From assembly GCF_000237925.1 (NCBI RefSeq), contig NC_031495.1:32402706-32466705 (forward strand): DNA of 64,000 nucleotides, read 5' to 3'. How positions within the stretch are numbered: the first letter of the stretch is position 1; each line of letters starts with the position of its first letter. Made by a program: the position numbers and the translations under genes. This DNA is from Schistosoma mansoni (lineage: Eukaryota > Platyhelminthes > Trematoda > Strigeidida > Schistosomatidae). This document shows, in pieces, positions 36,303-48,529 of this stretch. Under the pieces are notes generated by a model. It did not search any database. It had not been told where the DNA came from and saw nothing but the letters and a program-made list of their open reading frames with translations.

Positions 36303-36620
36303 TGAAGATACCACAGGTATTGTAGTTTGACAACACTTTACCAGTAACACCTACTATGAATCATACGCTCCAAGTGAAATCAAAAGTCAGAAGCGAGGAG
36401 GTTGGAAGATATATTTGATAGATTATCAATATATCGAGGAGTGGCTGATCTAAACTGGCCAGTGATCTCAGGAGACCTTGAGCACGCCATTCCCAATCGT
36501 GATCTGGTGTGGATGCATGACCGAGCACCTTCAGCTAAGTGAGTCCATAAAAGCGAATGTGGTCAGAATCCAATGTCGAACACTTGCAGTGATATTTATT
36601 TTGGGGATTTATTTACTGCC
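36303..36620 (-). mobile_element. Diverged copy of the 327-bp gypsy LTR (fossil)
   Basis: About 315 bp similar end to end to the direct repeats at 54778-55104 and 62155-62481, but clearly more diverged than those two are from each other. No partner LTR is visible nearby, so it is probably an old solo LTR. Confidence 0.6.
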
Positions 36621-36629
36621 AAAATATCA

Positions 36630-37195
36630 TCTTCCAAAAAGAAAGATGTTTTTCCTGTAGCGAAAACAGCGATTGCTTCTACTACCATGCTGACCTGCTC
36701 AAAGCTGAAACAGAAGAAAATACTTATTTTACGTACAGAAGCGTTTCATGCAGCAGGTGGTTCGGTACTACAACAGCGAGTAAACAATGAAATCAAACCA
36801 CTCGCTTTATTTTGAAAGTATTTAGGACTAACTCAAACGCAATACAGCGCTTTAGGCAAAGAATTATCGATCATTCACTTAGCGGTTAAACATTTTAGAC
36901 ATTTACTTCAAGGTAGAGATTTAGTGATGCTCACTGATCACAAACCTTTGACTTACACCTGTGATGTCAAAGGCGATATTTATTCTCCTAGAGAACTGCG
37001 ACGATTAGATTGCATTTCCCAATCTTCAACCGACACAGTTTATAAAAGGTGGGTCAAATTTTATGTCAGATACCTTATCAAGCTTCAAAGTGGATGCTAT
37101 TTTCTTCACCGAAGGAGTTGATTTATTAGATAATGAGCATATACAGGCTAATGATTCTGATCTTTCTGTGTGTCAACGAAGTTGGAGTCCGGTGT
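36630..37195 (+). mobile_element. Ty3/gypsy RNase H region fragment (fossil)
   Basis: Translation in more than one frame shows the end of a gypsy reverse transcriptase and the RNase H region ('VKHFRHLLQGRDLVMLTDHK' part, 'YSPRELRRLD'). Broken in several places. It has the same orientation as the 644-bp LTR at 37651-38294, and the two could belong to one decayed element, though no integrase region lies between them. Confidence 0.65.
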
Positions 37196-37303
37196 TAAAA
37201 AGTGTTCCAGTACCAACAGGATAAAACTTGCTTTTGTAGAGTCTGAAACATATGACAGCTGAAAGCCATCTGAGGAAGATAGCAAATGCAGAACATAGCA
37301 ACT

Positions 37304-38423
37304 TCAACTACTTCTGTGAAGTCAGCATCTCTCGCAGTCAATGATGTTGGTGTTACAGCTCCAACAAATTTGGTTTCTAATTCCATTGTTTTATCCAGTG
37401 TGAAGACAACTCGTACATGAAGACAGGTGCATATTCCCGAATGTCAAGTTGCGTTCATTACTTAATCTTCATCCCGTTATATTTTGTGGTACGGGTACAA
37501 ACCAGCAGAGTTGCTAATAACATGTTTTTGCCGATAATTTTCTTAGAAAAACCTCTATTTGTGAGTACTATTTTTAATGATAAATTTATTAGATTATCCC
37601 TATATGTAGGAGGATGTATGTGCATTTCTCGTGATATATATTACTAAGTATGTCACGAAATTTAACTTCGTCGTACTCTTTCACTTTATTACTAATCGTA
37701 TACATGGCATATATTTTGGAAGGATATTAATTTGACAGTTATTTATTCTTTCCTTCGTCGTGCGTTATGTAGTATTTTATTCCCTCCAAAGCATCATGGG
37801 TTTACGTCAGGCATACCTCCACCGACAAATGCTTTAAGGAGGGAGTTATATTTTCTCATGTATGTTCAATGATTTTGTAAGGAAAAATAAAGATTACGTT
37901 TCGCTCTATTTGTCACAATTTATGTAAAGTCACACTTATATACAATATCTTTTGTTTCTCTGTATCATTGGTGAAGAAGCGTATATAATTGCTTGGTTAT
38001 ATGTACTATACATACGCTGTTAAGATATAAACGCTATCTCCGCCGTCTATTCTTCTGCTTTATTGGCCACAGCCTTTGATTGAAGATTATAATAATGTTA
38101 TAACATCCTTTTAGGCCTTCCCACACTACGTGGGAGTTTTGGCCCGGATCATTATTAAATGATACTATCGGATTTAATCTTCCTCATTATGCTGTTGGTG
38201 CCACCACATGCAGAGGAACCTTTGCCAATCAAGTGAACCCGATTGTGGTTGTTATCTCACAGGGCAGCTTATAAGTAACATTCATTTCGTGACAACTGTA
38301 ATCAGTTTGTTATTTAATATACCATTTATATGTTAACTGTAATTTGTTAGCATCTTGCTTTACCTATAGACAGACACTTTGGTTTGTATTGTCAATTCTT
38401 TTTGGTATATTATTGGTAACTTT
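37304..38423 (+). repeat. Inverted-repeat arm A2 (partner 8273-9392)
   Basis: Partner of A1 at a distance of about 28 kb, of equal length and identical wherever compared. It contains the 644-bp LTR with about 347 bp before and 129 bp after it. The right border is at the point where A1 reaches the assembly gap, so the true duplication may extend further. Confidence 0.9.
37651..38294 (+). mobile_element. LTR, 644 bp, twin of 8402-9045 (fossil)
   Basis: Same ends (TGTCACGAAAT...ATTTCGTGACA) and length as the copy in A1. An AATAAA signal near 37884 fits transcription on the + strand. A gypsy RNase H fragment lies 450 bp upstream in the same orientation. Confidence 0.75.
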
Positions 38424-38424
38424 G
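38325..38424 (+). repeat. About 100-bp repeat, similar to 43700-43800
   Basis: Bases around 'TATAGACAGACACTTTG' and 'CTTTTTGGTATAT' match 43700-43800 in direct orientation at roughly 80%. The two copies bracket the CR1-like LINE at 38430-43080. They are too long and too diverged for a target-site duplication. Confidence 0.6.
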
Positions 38425-38429
38425 CGTTT

Positions 38430-41400
38430 TCTTGCATATTGAGTAGGCTCCTTTGCCGGAATCCACCACAGATCCTACTATAGAGCTTTATACATCTATT
38501 AAGTTAGGTTATAACAGTAGCTGTTCACTTGGTACAAACGTTATATTTACATTACTTCCAATTATGTCCAGGACATCTAAAAAACATATAATCTCTCCTG
38601 ATGCCTACAGCACGTGCGAAATATCTAAACCCGTCACTAAAGCGAATTGGGTGAAACTTTATAAACGCTGATCAGTCTGCATCATACTTTAACCTTCCTA
38701 CAGCTACAATAGACGTGCACTATGTACTTGGGCATGGCATGTCACTACCTTGCATCTCGCTTATACATATGAATAAGAGCGGCCTCATACCTCCTGCGTA
38801 ATGGCCCATGGAGTGCATGTAATTCTGTCTGCAATAGCCAACCCAACGATGTGGATCTCGACTACTCACCCAGACATATACTCCATTTCTCAACTATGGT
38901 GACCGCCCGTTAGACACTTGCAACAAGTCTGTATGCAACCATATCGACCCTAACAATTTTGATATAAAATCCGATAATTTCACCAGTGGTAGTTCTGAGA
39001 GCAGTCGAATAAAACATAGCCTCGCCCAAATTATTAAAGACTTATTACCGTACAAATATGTGATCAGTGTCCCAGAAAATCCTGATCTCGAAATCATAAA
39101 AAACACTGAAAAAGCGGTTGATCATATACCATCTGAAGTCTTGAAAAGATTATAGTGTATACAAAATGCCATTGTTTGTAATATAGGTGATAGTGCCAAC
39201 GTAAAGTTTGTTAGAAATACTCCAGAATGTGGACTGTCGCGATCTTGGTGTGTAACAAGAAGATGACGTGGAGCTCAGACTAAAGCCCCCCCATCCCATT
39301 CCTTATCAACTCGGTAGTATCACGGAAGCCAATTACCTCCTCAATAGTCAGTCATTGCCGAGGCGTATTCCAACATTTAAAAAGATTAGAATCATCAGTG
39401 ACAGGACTGCTATCCAGCATATAATCTTCAATGAATTGCAAACCAATCCACCTGACCTACGTAGTAATGGCATTTACAACGTTGGCCATTGCAAAAACCT
39501 AAAATACCACTGCCTACGCCTCCGAAACGCGGAGACATGTCGCATGCTGCTACTAGTTCCAAGAACAAAACTGCCCATAACGCAGTTGCAACCACTTATT
39601 TTAAACCCAAACACTCAACTGCCCACAAATGCCAATCCATTTATACCTCAATAGCGCACCGGTATTGGCCTAATGGCCCCAATAAAAACTCCAAAAGCCT
39701 AAAAATAATCCTCCCAGGAGTTGCCCTACGAGCTAAAACCGCTCGGTCACCACAATACGAAATAATACTAAACGCTCTGTAGAAACCCACATGTACTCCA
39801 GTACCCCAATCCCACTACATGCGCCTGGCCACGGCAGTAGAATGACATACAGCAAACATAGTGAACTTACAGTGTCAATTTATTCTGACGTGAGGAAACA
39901 CACGATAGAAACCACACCTACACGTGATACCAGTTAGCCATATATTGTGAACCTTGCGAGCTCCAGGGACCAGTACACGATCATACATAACATGAACACC
40001 CCTCTGGACAACAATATCAAACAATCCTCCATTCCTTGCCTGAGACATACAACCTTCCCAACTACCCATAAAAGGACTAGAACTGACCACCACACACAAG
40101 GAAGCCTGCTTGGGTACCCACCAAGTGACTCTAGATATAATCCGAGTCAGGCTGTCCGATACAGCTCTCTGCCTCCCTTATTCGACACATACACCACGGC
40201 ATCCTTTTTATCTCTCTTCTCCTCAACAGTGCTGCTATGGAATCTCCAAATGTTGAGGGCGGCAATCCCACTGTTCGAGGCCATTCTCTATATACTCCGA
40301 CCTAATGGGGAGCGACACATCTTTTTCCGCACCGATAACTGTCTTGTCTTAAAAGCCCGTTGACAGAACCTCCTCACCACTCCCGAATATACTACCTATC
40401 GACTCAACCCTCTCAACTCTACCTGTCATTCCTAAGCATACCTCTTTCGCTCCGATTACCTTTCTCTCGTTAGCCATATCGGTAATAAACTAAACGAACT
40501 TGAATATGGAGCCAGTACTCCTACTTCTTCCTCTACTCATGACAAAACAAACAATCCACTGGGTTTACATCACACCCTTCTACTGGACAAACACTCACCG
40601 TGCCTGACACTTATGTTAAACGCTACTCGACCTGTACAAAATAAGATAACTCACCTACGCACCCTGGCACTTTTGAACTACCCCTCACTTGTTTTGATAA
40701 CGGAAGGTTGGTAGTCCTCCGATGTCACAAACTCATACCTCCAAATAAACACCTATGAGCTCTTCCGCTGTGACCGAGTCATCAAGAAGGGTGGTTGCTG
40801 TCTTGTACATGCTTCAAAAATATGAGGGCGGGAATCTATAGCGACGATAGCCTCGGCAAGCTATCTGACTCCATATGGCTTACTGTACGCACTCATGAAT
40901 GTAAAATACTAATCGAATGTATATATCGAGCTCCTAACACTCCTAGTTCAACTGATACTACTATAAGTGGGCCATTTCCCAAGTAGTTCCTGCACCCTTC
41001 CGATTCTCGCCAAGTGCAACAAATTAAAGAGATTAAATACGCACTTCCAATACAGAGACTATGCAAACGCTGACTGGGAAGACTTCCGATTTCTAATGAG
41101 GCGCCCTGACTGCAGCAGTTTCCTTACCAGTGATAACCTCTTAGAAACATTGGAAATATTCAATGTTACCACCAAATCTGCACTAGACACTACTATCCCA
41201 TCTGAAATCGCTTTTAAAACAATTGCTCTCTATATCAACCAAAAGACGAGGTCTTAGCTGCGAAAACTAAAATGTACGTACTATATATCAAAAGACTTCA
41301 GCGCCCTGCACCAGATGTAATCTGTGATTGGTTTACGCAAAATGGGAATACGTCTCATACCCCAGATATTAACATAAAGCGCAAAAATTATCTTAGCACC

Positions 41401-43080
41401 ATTAACCATGGTCCAAGTGGTTTGCACCCTGCAATCAAAACCTCCAAGCCGAATGCCATTTCTGATGACGATGACATCCCATCAATACTTTACAAAATGT
41501 CAGGACGGGACATACAGACGCTATTACTCAAAATATACACATTATCTTTAGAAGCAGGTACATATCCCGAAACCTGGAAGGTAACTTATGTTTTCCGCAA
41601 ATGCAAATCGGGACCGAGAAATCTGGTCGAAAACTACAGACATATAAATATCACTCCAGTTATATCACGCATAATGGAAAAGTGATACAAAATCAACTAT
41701 CTGATCATCTACTAAAGGAAGATCCAATAGACCAATCACAACACCGCTTCATTATAACAAGGTCCTGCAGTACATGTCTGAGAGACTCCTTTAACGAGGT
41801 TACTCTCATACGTGACTAGAAGAAACTAGTGGTTATACTATATTTCGACATTAAGAAAGCCTTTGATAAAGTACCTCATAATCTTCAAATCAACAGACTT
41901 CAGTCAGTTGGAACTATAAACCCTCCATTGCAGTAGATCAAGTTTTTCCTCTCAAATAGATAACAAACAACCAAAATTAACTCTACAGCATCTACAACTC
42001 GACCAATAACCAGTGGTGTTGTGCAGGGTAGTGTCTTGGGTCCATTGCTCTTTATAATCCACATAAAAATATATGCAAGTGCTTTACCACAGGTTAGACC
42101 TACGTCTACGCTGATGACTTAAAAGTCATCTATAAAACTGGCATTTGCGATGTAAGTAGTACTATGCAAACAATCGAACATGAACTCAACATGGTAGACA
42201 ACTGGTTAGAGCTCAACATAGAGAAATGCGGTTGGCTGTGTATTGGAGATGCATCTCTTCAAATAAAACTAGCACTCAACATGAACACACTACCCAGACT
42301 GACATCAGTAACTGACCTAGGGGTACATCGCTCAGCCAGTCCTAACTTCTCAACTAAAGCATCTGAAATGCGGAGACTGCTTGGCTTCATTCTTCGTAAT
42401 TTCTTCCAAAAACAAACTAAAATCATTCTTTATGAAGTTTGTGTAAGACCTATCGTTGAACGCTGCTCGTTCTTGTTTTCCGAGCTACGCCTATCCAATA
42501 AACTTCAGGCGAAAGGAATACGAGATTTCATCCGCAAAATACTAAAAACCGACTCATTCACTGACTACAGTTCCCAGTGCCATATCTTAAGACTAGAACC
42601 CCTTTGGAAAAGAAGGCTTAGGTCTAATTTGATTCTTCGCTTCAAACTCTTCAAATACCTTACTTATTCCACATATAATATGGTTATTGTCCAAGACTCA
42701 CATAAATATGACCTTTGAGACAAAGTATCCACGATCAAAGTTGAGAAACATAGATGAAAAACTTGAGAAAACTTCTTCCTCATCAAGTGTACATCATTAT
42801 GGTACAATTTTCCTCCTGAAATGCGCATGGCAGACGAGTCACATACGTTTGTAAGACTTCTTGATCAAGCTATCGCTTTCATTGATCTAGCACAGTCGAA
42901 CACTTATACGTCCCACTCAGGCATCAAAAGCTCTCTACCTGTCTAGGCCAAATTGAACTCCAAGTTCAGTTTGCCTTATTTTCGTACTTTGCAGTTGTAT
43001 TAGATACTTTATTCTCCCTAATTTTTTAACTTGAAGTAGATAGGTAAGTCACTAGACCTATCGATACTGCTCAACTAAAC
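38430..43080 (+). mobile_element. CR1-like LINE, long degraded copy with ORF1 and ORF2
   Basis: ORF1 remnants lie at about 38680-40100, including 'VISVPENPDLEIIKNTEKAV', 'CNIGDSANVKFVRN' and 'KIRIISDRTAIQH', typical of the schistosome CR1-like first protein. ORF2 follows: endonuclease remains at about 40380-41000, linker 40967-41257, RT 41272-42160 ('GPSGLHPAIK', 'VILYFDIKKAFDKVPHNL'-like, 'SGVVQGSVLGPLLF', 'YADDLK' split by a frame change near 42110) and the post-palm region 42164-42718, with a tail to about 42960. Frames change many times, so it is dead. It lies directly to the right of arm A2. Confidence 0.8.
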
Positions 43081-43699
43081 TCGGTCGCCAAGTGGCGCTC
43101 ACAATTACCCTAAAAAGTCAAGAGAACCGCACAATCGACTGACTACTACCAGTGGTCTTGCATATGGGGAACCTGTTACTCGTCAACCGGTTAGGATAGC
43201 ACAAAATAACATCAATACCAAGTTAATATGAGTTCCTTCTTGTCTATTCACCGATTTTTTACTCTGCTGTACACTATGCTGACTTGCCAATAAGTTTATT
43301 TGAACACTCGTTACCATATCTATAATTCACATTTCTGCAAGGCCAGGTACACGCCATTTTTACAGGCATGATCTACAAGTTACAACTGTAAACATGAAAG
43401 GTTGTATTGCATAAATACCTAGGAAGACCAGAATTCTTACTTGATTATGCGTAGTTGGGATCTGGTGTGTAATGTGGATGCAATGCTACTTTGGAAAATA
43501 TTTTGAAAACTACTCAATGTAATACTAAAACATAAACCTAATCATTAACGCTCAAAGACGAATGTTCTGTTATTCACTTTTATTGATTTTATCTATTTAA
43601 CGACCCCACTTGAAAAGCATACTGTAAGCCAACAAATGTCGTCATTTGCAGTAAAAAAGGCGCGTACCTGCCCTTTCAGAAGTATATTATCATTAGCAT
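43081..43699. other. Unassigned stretch
   Basis: No gene or element recognised; it may include the 3' UTR of the LINE to its left. Confidence 0.4.
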
Positions 43700-43800
43700 T
43701 TATATTTTTACTGTAGTTTATTACCGTTTTCTTTTACTTATAGACAGACACTTTGATTTGTAGTGCAAATACTTTTTGGTATATAGTTGGCAACTTGTTT
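43700..43800 (+). repeat. About 100-bp repeat, similar to 38325-38424
   Basis: Second copy of the repeat that brackets the CR1-like LINE. The sequence from here to arm B2 (43951) is otherwise unassigned. Confidence 0.6.
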
Positions 43801-43950
43801 TATTTGTACACAAACGTTGGCGCAAAGAGGCATAAAATACATATGCATCACATAATAAAGATGAGAATGTAAAGAAACAGAGAATATAAGACGCGCACAA
43901 GAGAGATTGGAACAATATCGAAAAGAATTTCGTGTGTAATGGTGAAGTAC

Positions 43951-45681
43951 TAATAATAATGGGAGAAGCAGCTCAGTTAAGAAAAATACAACCAGAAAGA
44001 ATTTTTCCAGGTAAAGAAGTTACGTCCATTTTTATGAAGAAAGTAGAAGAAAGTTACATCACGGTCGCCAGTGGTATTCTATTGTGAGCCATATCTGATT
44101 GAGTCTCTAGCTACTGTTGCACCACCTCTAGGACCCCAGCTAAAGAGTCTTGAAGGACCACCAGAAGCACGTTCCGTGCAGTTGCTTTTCATTCCACGAC
44201 ACCATTCATACACTGAACACCTTTCCGCTTCTTTCAATCAGTCCCAGCGTCCGCGACGCAGAGTTCTCTGGGACAGCATTCGTAAGACATGTCCAAGCCA
44301 CTGAGGGAGGTGTTTCAAGATGGTGACACCAATTGAATAACCGTCTCCGTGCCTGAACACACGTTATCGAACCTCTGCATTACCAACACGGTGTCGTTAC
44401 TGGATGTCAGTAGTGCTTTGGGTATAACGATGATCAAATACAGAGAGTCGTCTAACATCCTCAACTCGGAGAGTTCAAGTTTCACAGGTATAGGGTAAAA
44501 CTGCTCTCACAAACACGTTGTAGATCCTAATTTTTACCGTCAGACTAACATCACAAAGGCGCCAAAGATGGCCGAGATTGAAATAAACCGCTCTGACTTT
44601 CGCTATATGTGAATTCATCTCGTCACTCATACTACCATATCCACTTACATGGCTACCCAGATAAACGAACTTCCCGACTACTTTCAACTAACCACTACTC
44701 AAAATGAGAGCAGGCACAGGATCCTGACAGTCTTGTGAAAGTGATTAACACTTAGGAGGTGGGAAGCACATGCCATACCCACGGACACTGTTTCCCAACT
44801 GATTAAGACTGCATGGTTTGGTCATTATTGCACAGTAAGACAATATCAACTACATGCTCAAGGTCGGAAAGTGTTTCTTCAAACGACAGATCTACACCAC
44901 CATTACTTACATTCATCGAAGCTGTTTCAAAAACGTCATCGATGGTAGATTTGAAGAGAAATGGTGAGGTTGGGCAACCCTGCTTAACCCCACTACTTGA
45001 GTGGAACAATGGAGAGAGCTAGTTGTACGCCCTCACTCTGAGGTGTATGTATATAGGGCTTTTAAGATGTTGATAAACTTCTCAGGTACACCCTTCTTCA
45101 ATGGACAATCTCAGAGAACAGTCCCGTCCAACTTTATGGTCGTTCTCAAATGCTGATCATCACAGTTTAGGAGAAAGGTTTGAAACCCTCTTGTGCTAAC
45201 CACAGAGAAATCATTTTGACCGATACTGTTTTTAAAATATTAGCCGCAGTAATCCAACATTGAACTGGAAACTCATGAAAATGACTGGCTTTTTTTCGAA
45301 CAAGGCAGTTTATCTGATTAAGTATTGTTGACAATTTTCACTTGGACTTTGTATGACACTTGTCGTCACTAAATAATGCATTGAAGGAATACATATATTT
45401 TGCATAGGTCCCTTACACAAAAGCTAGTTCGAAAGGTTATAACTAATTTGAAACGAGGAAGAGCAGCTGGTCCAGATGGATTGGCCCCAGATGTTTTTAA
45501 ATATGGTAGCCCAATTTTACCGATTATGTTGACTAATATTTTAGCTGAAATCTGGGAGTTGAACGTAATGCCATCTGACTGATCACAATCACTGATTGTC
45601 CCAATATATAAGAAGGGGTCAAAATCATCCTGTAATAACCATAGAGGGATTAGTTTGACTAACATAGCATCTGAAATACTC
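43951..45681. repeat. Inverted-repeat arm B2 (partner 32961-34691)
   Basis: Carries the same two RTE fragments in mirror order: the - strand RTE fragment at about 44040-45400 and the + strand 'VRKVITNLKRGRAAGPDGLAP' block at 45400-45582. The RTE sequence stops at 45681, where a CR1-like LINE tail starts. Confidence 0.9.
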
Positions 45682-45682
45682 T

Positions 45683-46100
45683 ATCTTTTACATGCAACCA
45701 TACAATTCGATATGCAGGAACTTCTCATTACGACATTCGTAACTGCTTGTCTTTAGCAAAACAAACATATTCTAGATCTTCTCTCTATGTGAAATACTTT
45801 ACCTGTAAATTTTCTAGACACTGGAATAATCTACCCTAGTCTGCTCGTACGATGAAATCACTCCTATTCTTTGTTCGCTGCATGTATGCATAACGCTCCC
45901 CTGAAGTTGCATTAAATGTTCTAGCTCCTGTAAGTGTATCTTACTCCACAAGTGAGATTATAGGAACTCTAAATGTTTAACCACTTGCTTGCTGTCACTT
46001 TACACCAACAATGCCACTGGCAACCCTAACTCGTTTGAATAATATCTAACATGACCAGTGGTAGACCTGACTGACATATTTTGGTCAACATTATTTTATT
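45683..46100 (+). mobile_element. CR1-like LINE C-terminal fragment
   Basis: Translation from about 45690 gives a typical CR1-like end ('YAGTSHYDIRNCLSLAKQT', 'FSRHWNNLP.SARTMKSLL'), with an in-frame stop after NNLP. 3' UTR-like sequence follows. It abuts arm B2 exactly. Confidence 0.6.
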
Positions 46101-47934
46101 GTTCCGTGCTCTTTGTTTTCATTTAACTTTCTCTAGTTGTAGATAATTTTCATTAATTGGTGCTGGCACAGGAAACGACCTTAAATACACCGTTCATAAA
46201 TCAACAGGTTATCCACCCAAGAAAAAACTAAAAGTGTCCTGCTGATGCATTGGATTGCTGTAATACATGTCATAATTGTACTACCTGAACAATTACTGAA
46301 CTAGCAAACTTAAAATAATCTTACATCACGTGTATGTTCTGTACATTTAATGTTACTATTTATATCAAATTCATTATGCCTGCAAACTGGCGTTAATTCT
46401 GTAATTATTATTTTCTGAATATACATATTATATTATTGTTACTACATTATTATTCATTTACAGAAATTATCCATAAAACTTCAATTACACAACGTACGTA
46501 TATACTGAAGAACTCACTATTAGGCTCATATATATGTACATTATATATGACTAGCTGAAATGAATGACTGAAAACAGGGTCAATGCATTTAAGTACTTTT
46601 TACTGTGAAAGTTGCACTTGACCGAAAGCTGAAGGTATCTATTATGGATATATGATCTCAATGGGTCTTTTGATGAACCATTTAAAATCATTCTTGAGGC
46701 TACTCAGTAGTGCAAACCTTCGATACAAATCGAACTGAGGCCCATAAAATTGAGATATTGTTACGAACTTCATATACCAAGACCGTTTATCCAGCATCTG
46801 GTGGTATACACTTGAAAAACCAACCAATTTATAATTTTGAACGATCCTTTAAAAACGTCATAGGTGAGTTACTGTTTTATTACTGACTTGCCAGACTTAA
46901 CAGGCCACAACTCATCAATGGAACTACTAGGAATCCATACAGAACTTAGTCGGTAGTGGCAACATTCGGTTTTCCGGCTGATATCAATTAGTGGATACAA
47001 CGACCATCGAACGTGTAGTCCATTGTACCTTTCCGTTATAACTACAATATGTGATAGATATCACTCACTGAAGATGTACAACCGAACTTATATTAATTTA
47101 ACATATGTATATCATTCTACCAAGAACTAGTAGGAATACTTTATAAATTGGTTCGAAATATGGAATACTGAAAGGTTGTCATCGCTCAAACAATCATAAA
47201 ATATGGTATGATGTACATAGTTTTCAGATAAGGTTGTTCATCCGGTGGATATGCGGAAAACAAAATGATTGGACATTGTAATAACAGTTAACTACCGATG
47301 ATAAAAATGAGAAAGAAGTAGTAACAATCGATCATTGAGCATGGAAAATAGAAAGAAGCATTAAAATTACATTGGGATGAGAGACCAAATACTTGCTTAT
47401 CTATAAACAGTTGAAGGTTGGATCTGTAGATTTTAAAGGTCTCCGGAGTGCACAAACTTTCTATTTGCAATTCTCTTGAAATAAATTTCGAGACAGTGTA
47501 GATAGCTTCGAAAGACGATTCTAGTGGAGGGCATTGTGGCCGAGAGCCCACGGGGTATCCCATATTTCAGTTGTTGAGTTGTCCACCATAACTGAAGAAT
47601 ACAATCGATGATGCTTCAATGGTGCGTTTTGAATGTCTCGTATTACACACCGAATGTCAGTGAACGTCTCTCAGGTGTGACCTGTTCCATAAATATATGC
47701 GCAATACTATGTATAAATCCACCCAACAATCCGGCAAACGATCATTAACTAACTTGAAATCAACAAGGAATTTTTTATGATATGGATTGTCCAAGATCCT
47801 ATACTGATGCACAACGTCCTACGCGTCAACCCCTCGATTGACTACTTGGGCGAGAACACAAGAGTGAACAAAAAAGTATATTCGGCTACCGGATAAAATG
47901 CACAAATACACATTCATACATGTACAACTCTCCC
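46101..47934. other. Unassigned A+T-rich DNA
   Basis: No gene or known element recognised. Open frames of 60-91 codons (46642-46827, 47288-47563 on the - strand) have no recognisable content. Confidence 0.45.
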
Positions 47935-48190
47935 TTAGGAAATTAATCCATTTCTTAGCCAATGAAATGCACTTGTCTTTTCGGTCACTTTCGATTGACT
48001 TCATTAGGCTACTTCTGATTGGCTTACCATATCACCGAATAACATATATATATATATCCTTTGGAAAATTCATCGATTTCTCAGCCATTGGTATGCATAT
48101 GTCTTTTAGGACATTTCTGAACTTTCCATTTGGCCACTTATGGTTGGCACAATATTTAGAAATTTCCACTGTGGAAATTGTTTCATCTTG
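47935..48190. repeat. Diverged tandem duplication, period about 126 bp
   Basis: The stretch from 47935 (TTAGGAAATT, then 'ATTTCTTAGCCAATG', 'CACTTGTCTTTTCGG') recurs from 48061 (TTGGAAAATT, then 'ATTTCTCAGCCATTGG', 'CATATGTCTTTTAGG') at roughly 70-75%. A TA run (about 48046-48056) separates them. A 97-codon frame crosses both copies but looks incidental. Confidence 0.6.
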
Positions 48191-48529
48191 ATAAGACACA
48201 ACTACACATTGAGGTTTCCGGTTGGCTTGTGGTAAATTCTAATAACGAACAACTGAGAATCTCCGAATGTGAACGAAAACGAGTATAAACTTAATACATT
48301 GGACATCAGACACACAACAAAAGCCTCAACACTAATAATGGACATGCTAATACGAGAAAGGGAAGACACGAGTTTGAATATAGCAGCGAAAGTAACGCAT
48401 TGCCACTGAAGTAAAATGTAATTCAGTTTCAGCTAATGCCTTTTAGGTCGGACAACACCGAAGCCTGTGTGATATATTAGAATATTTGAATTACGGTGTG
48501 AGCTAGTAATCCCAGAAACAACACAATTT

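Noticed and set aside
37417-37647. 76-codon frame conserved in both A arms as a gene
   Set aside because: It is conserved only because the arms are identical. No domain or codon signal is visible and it sits beside an LTR.
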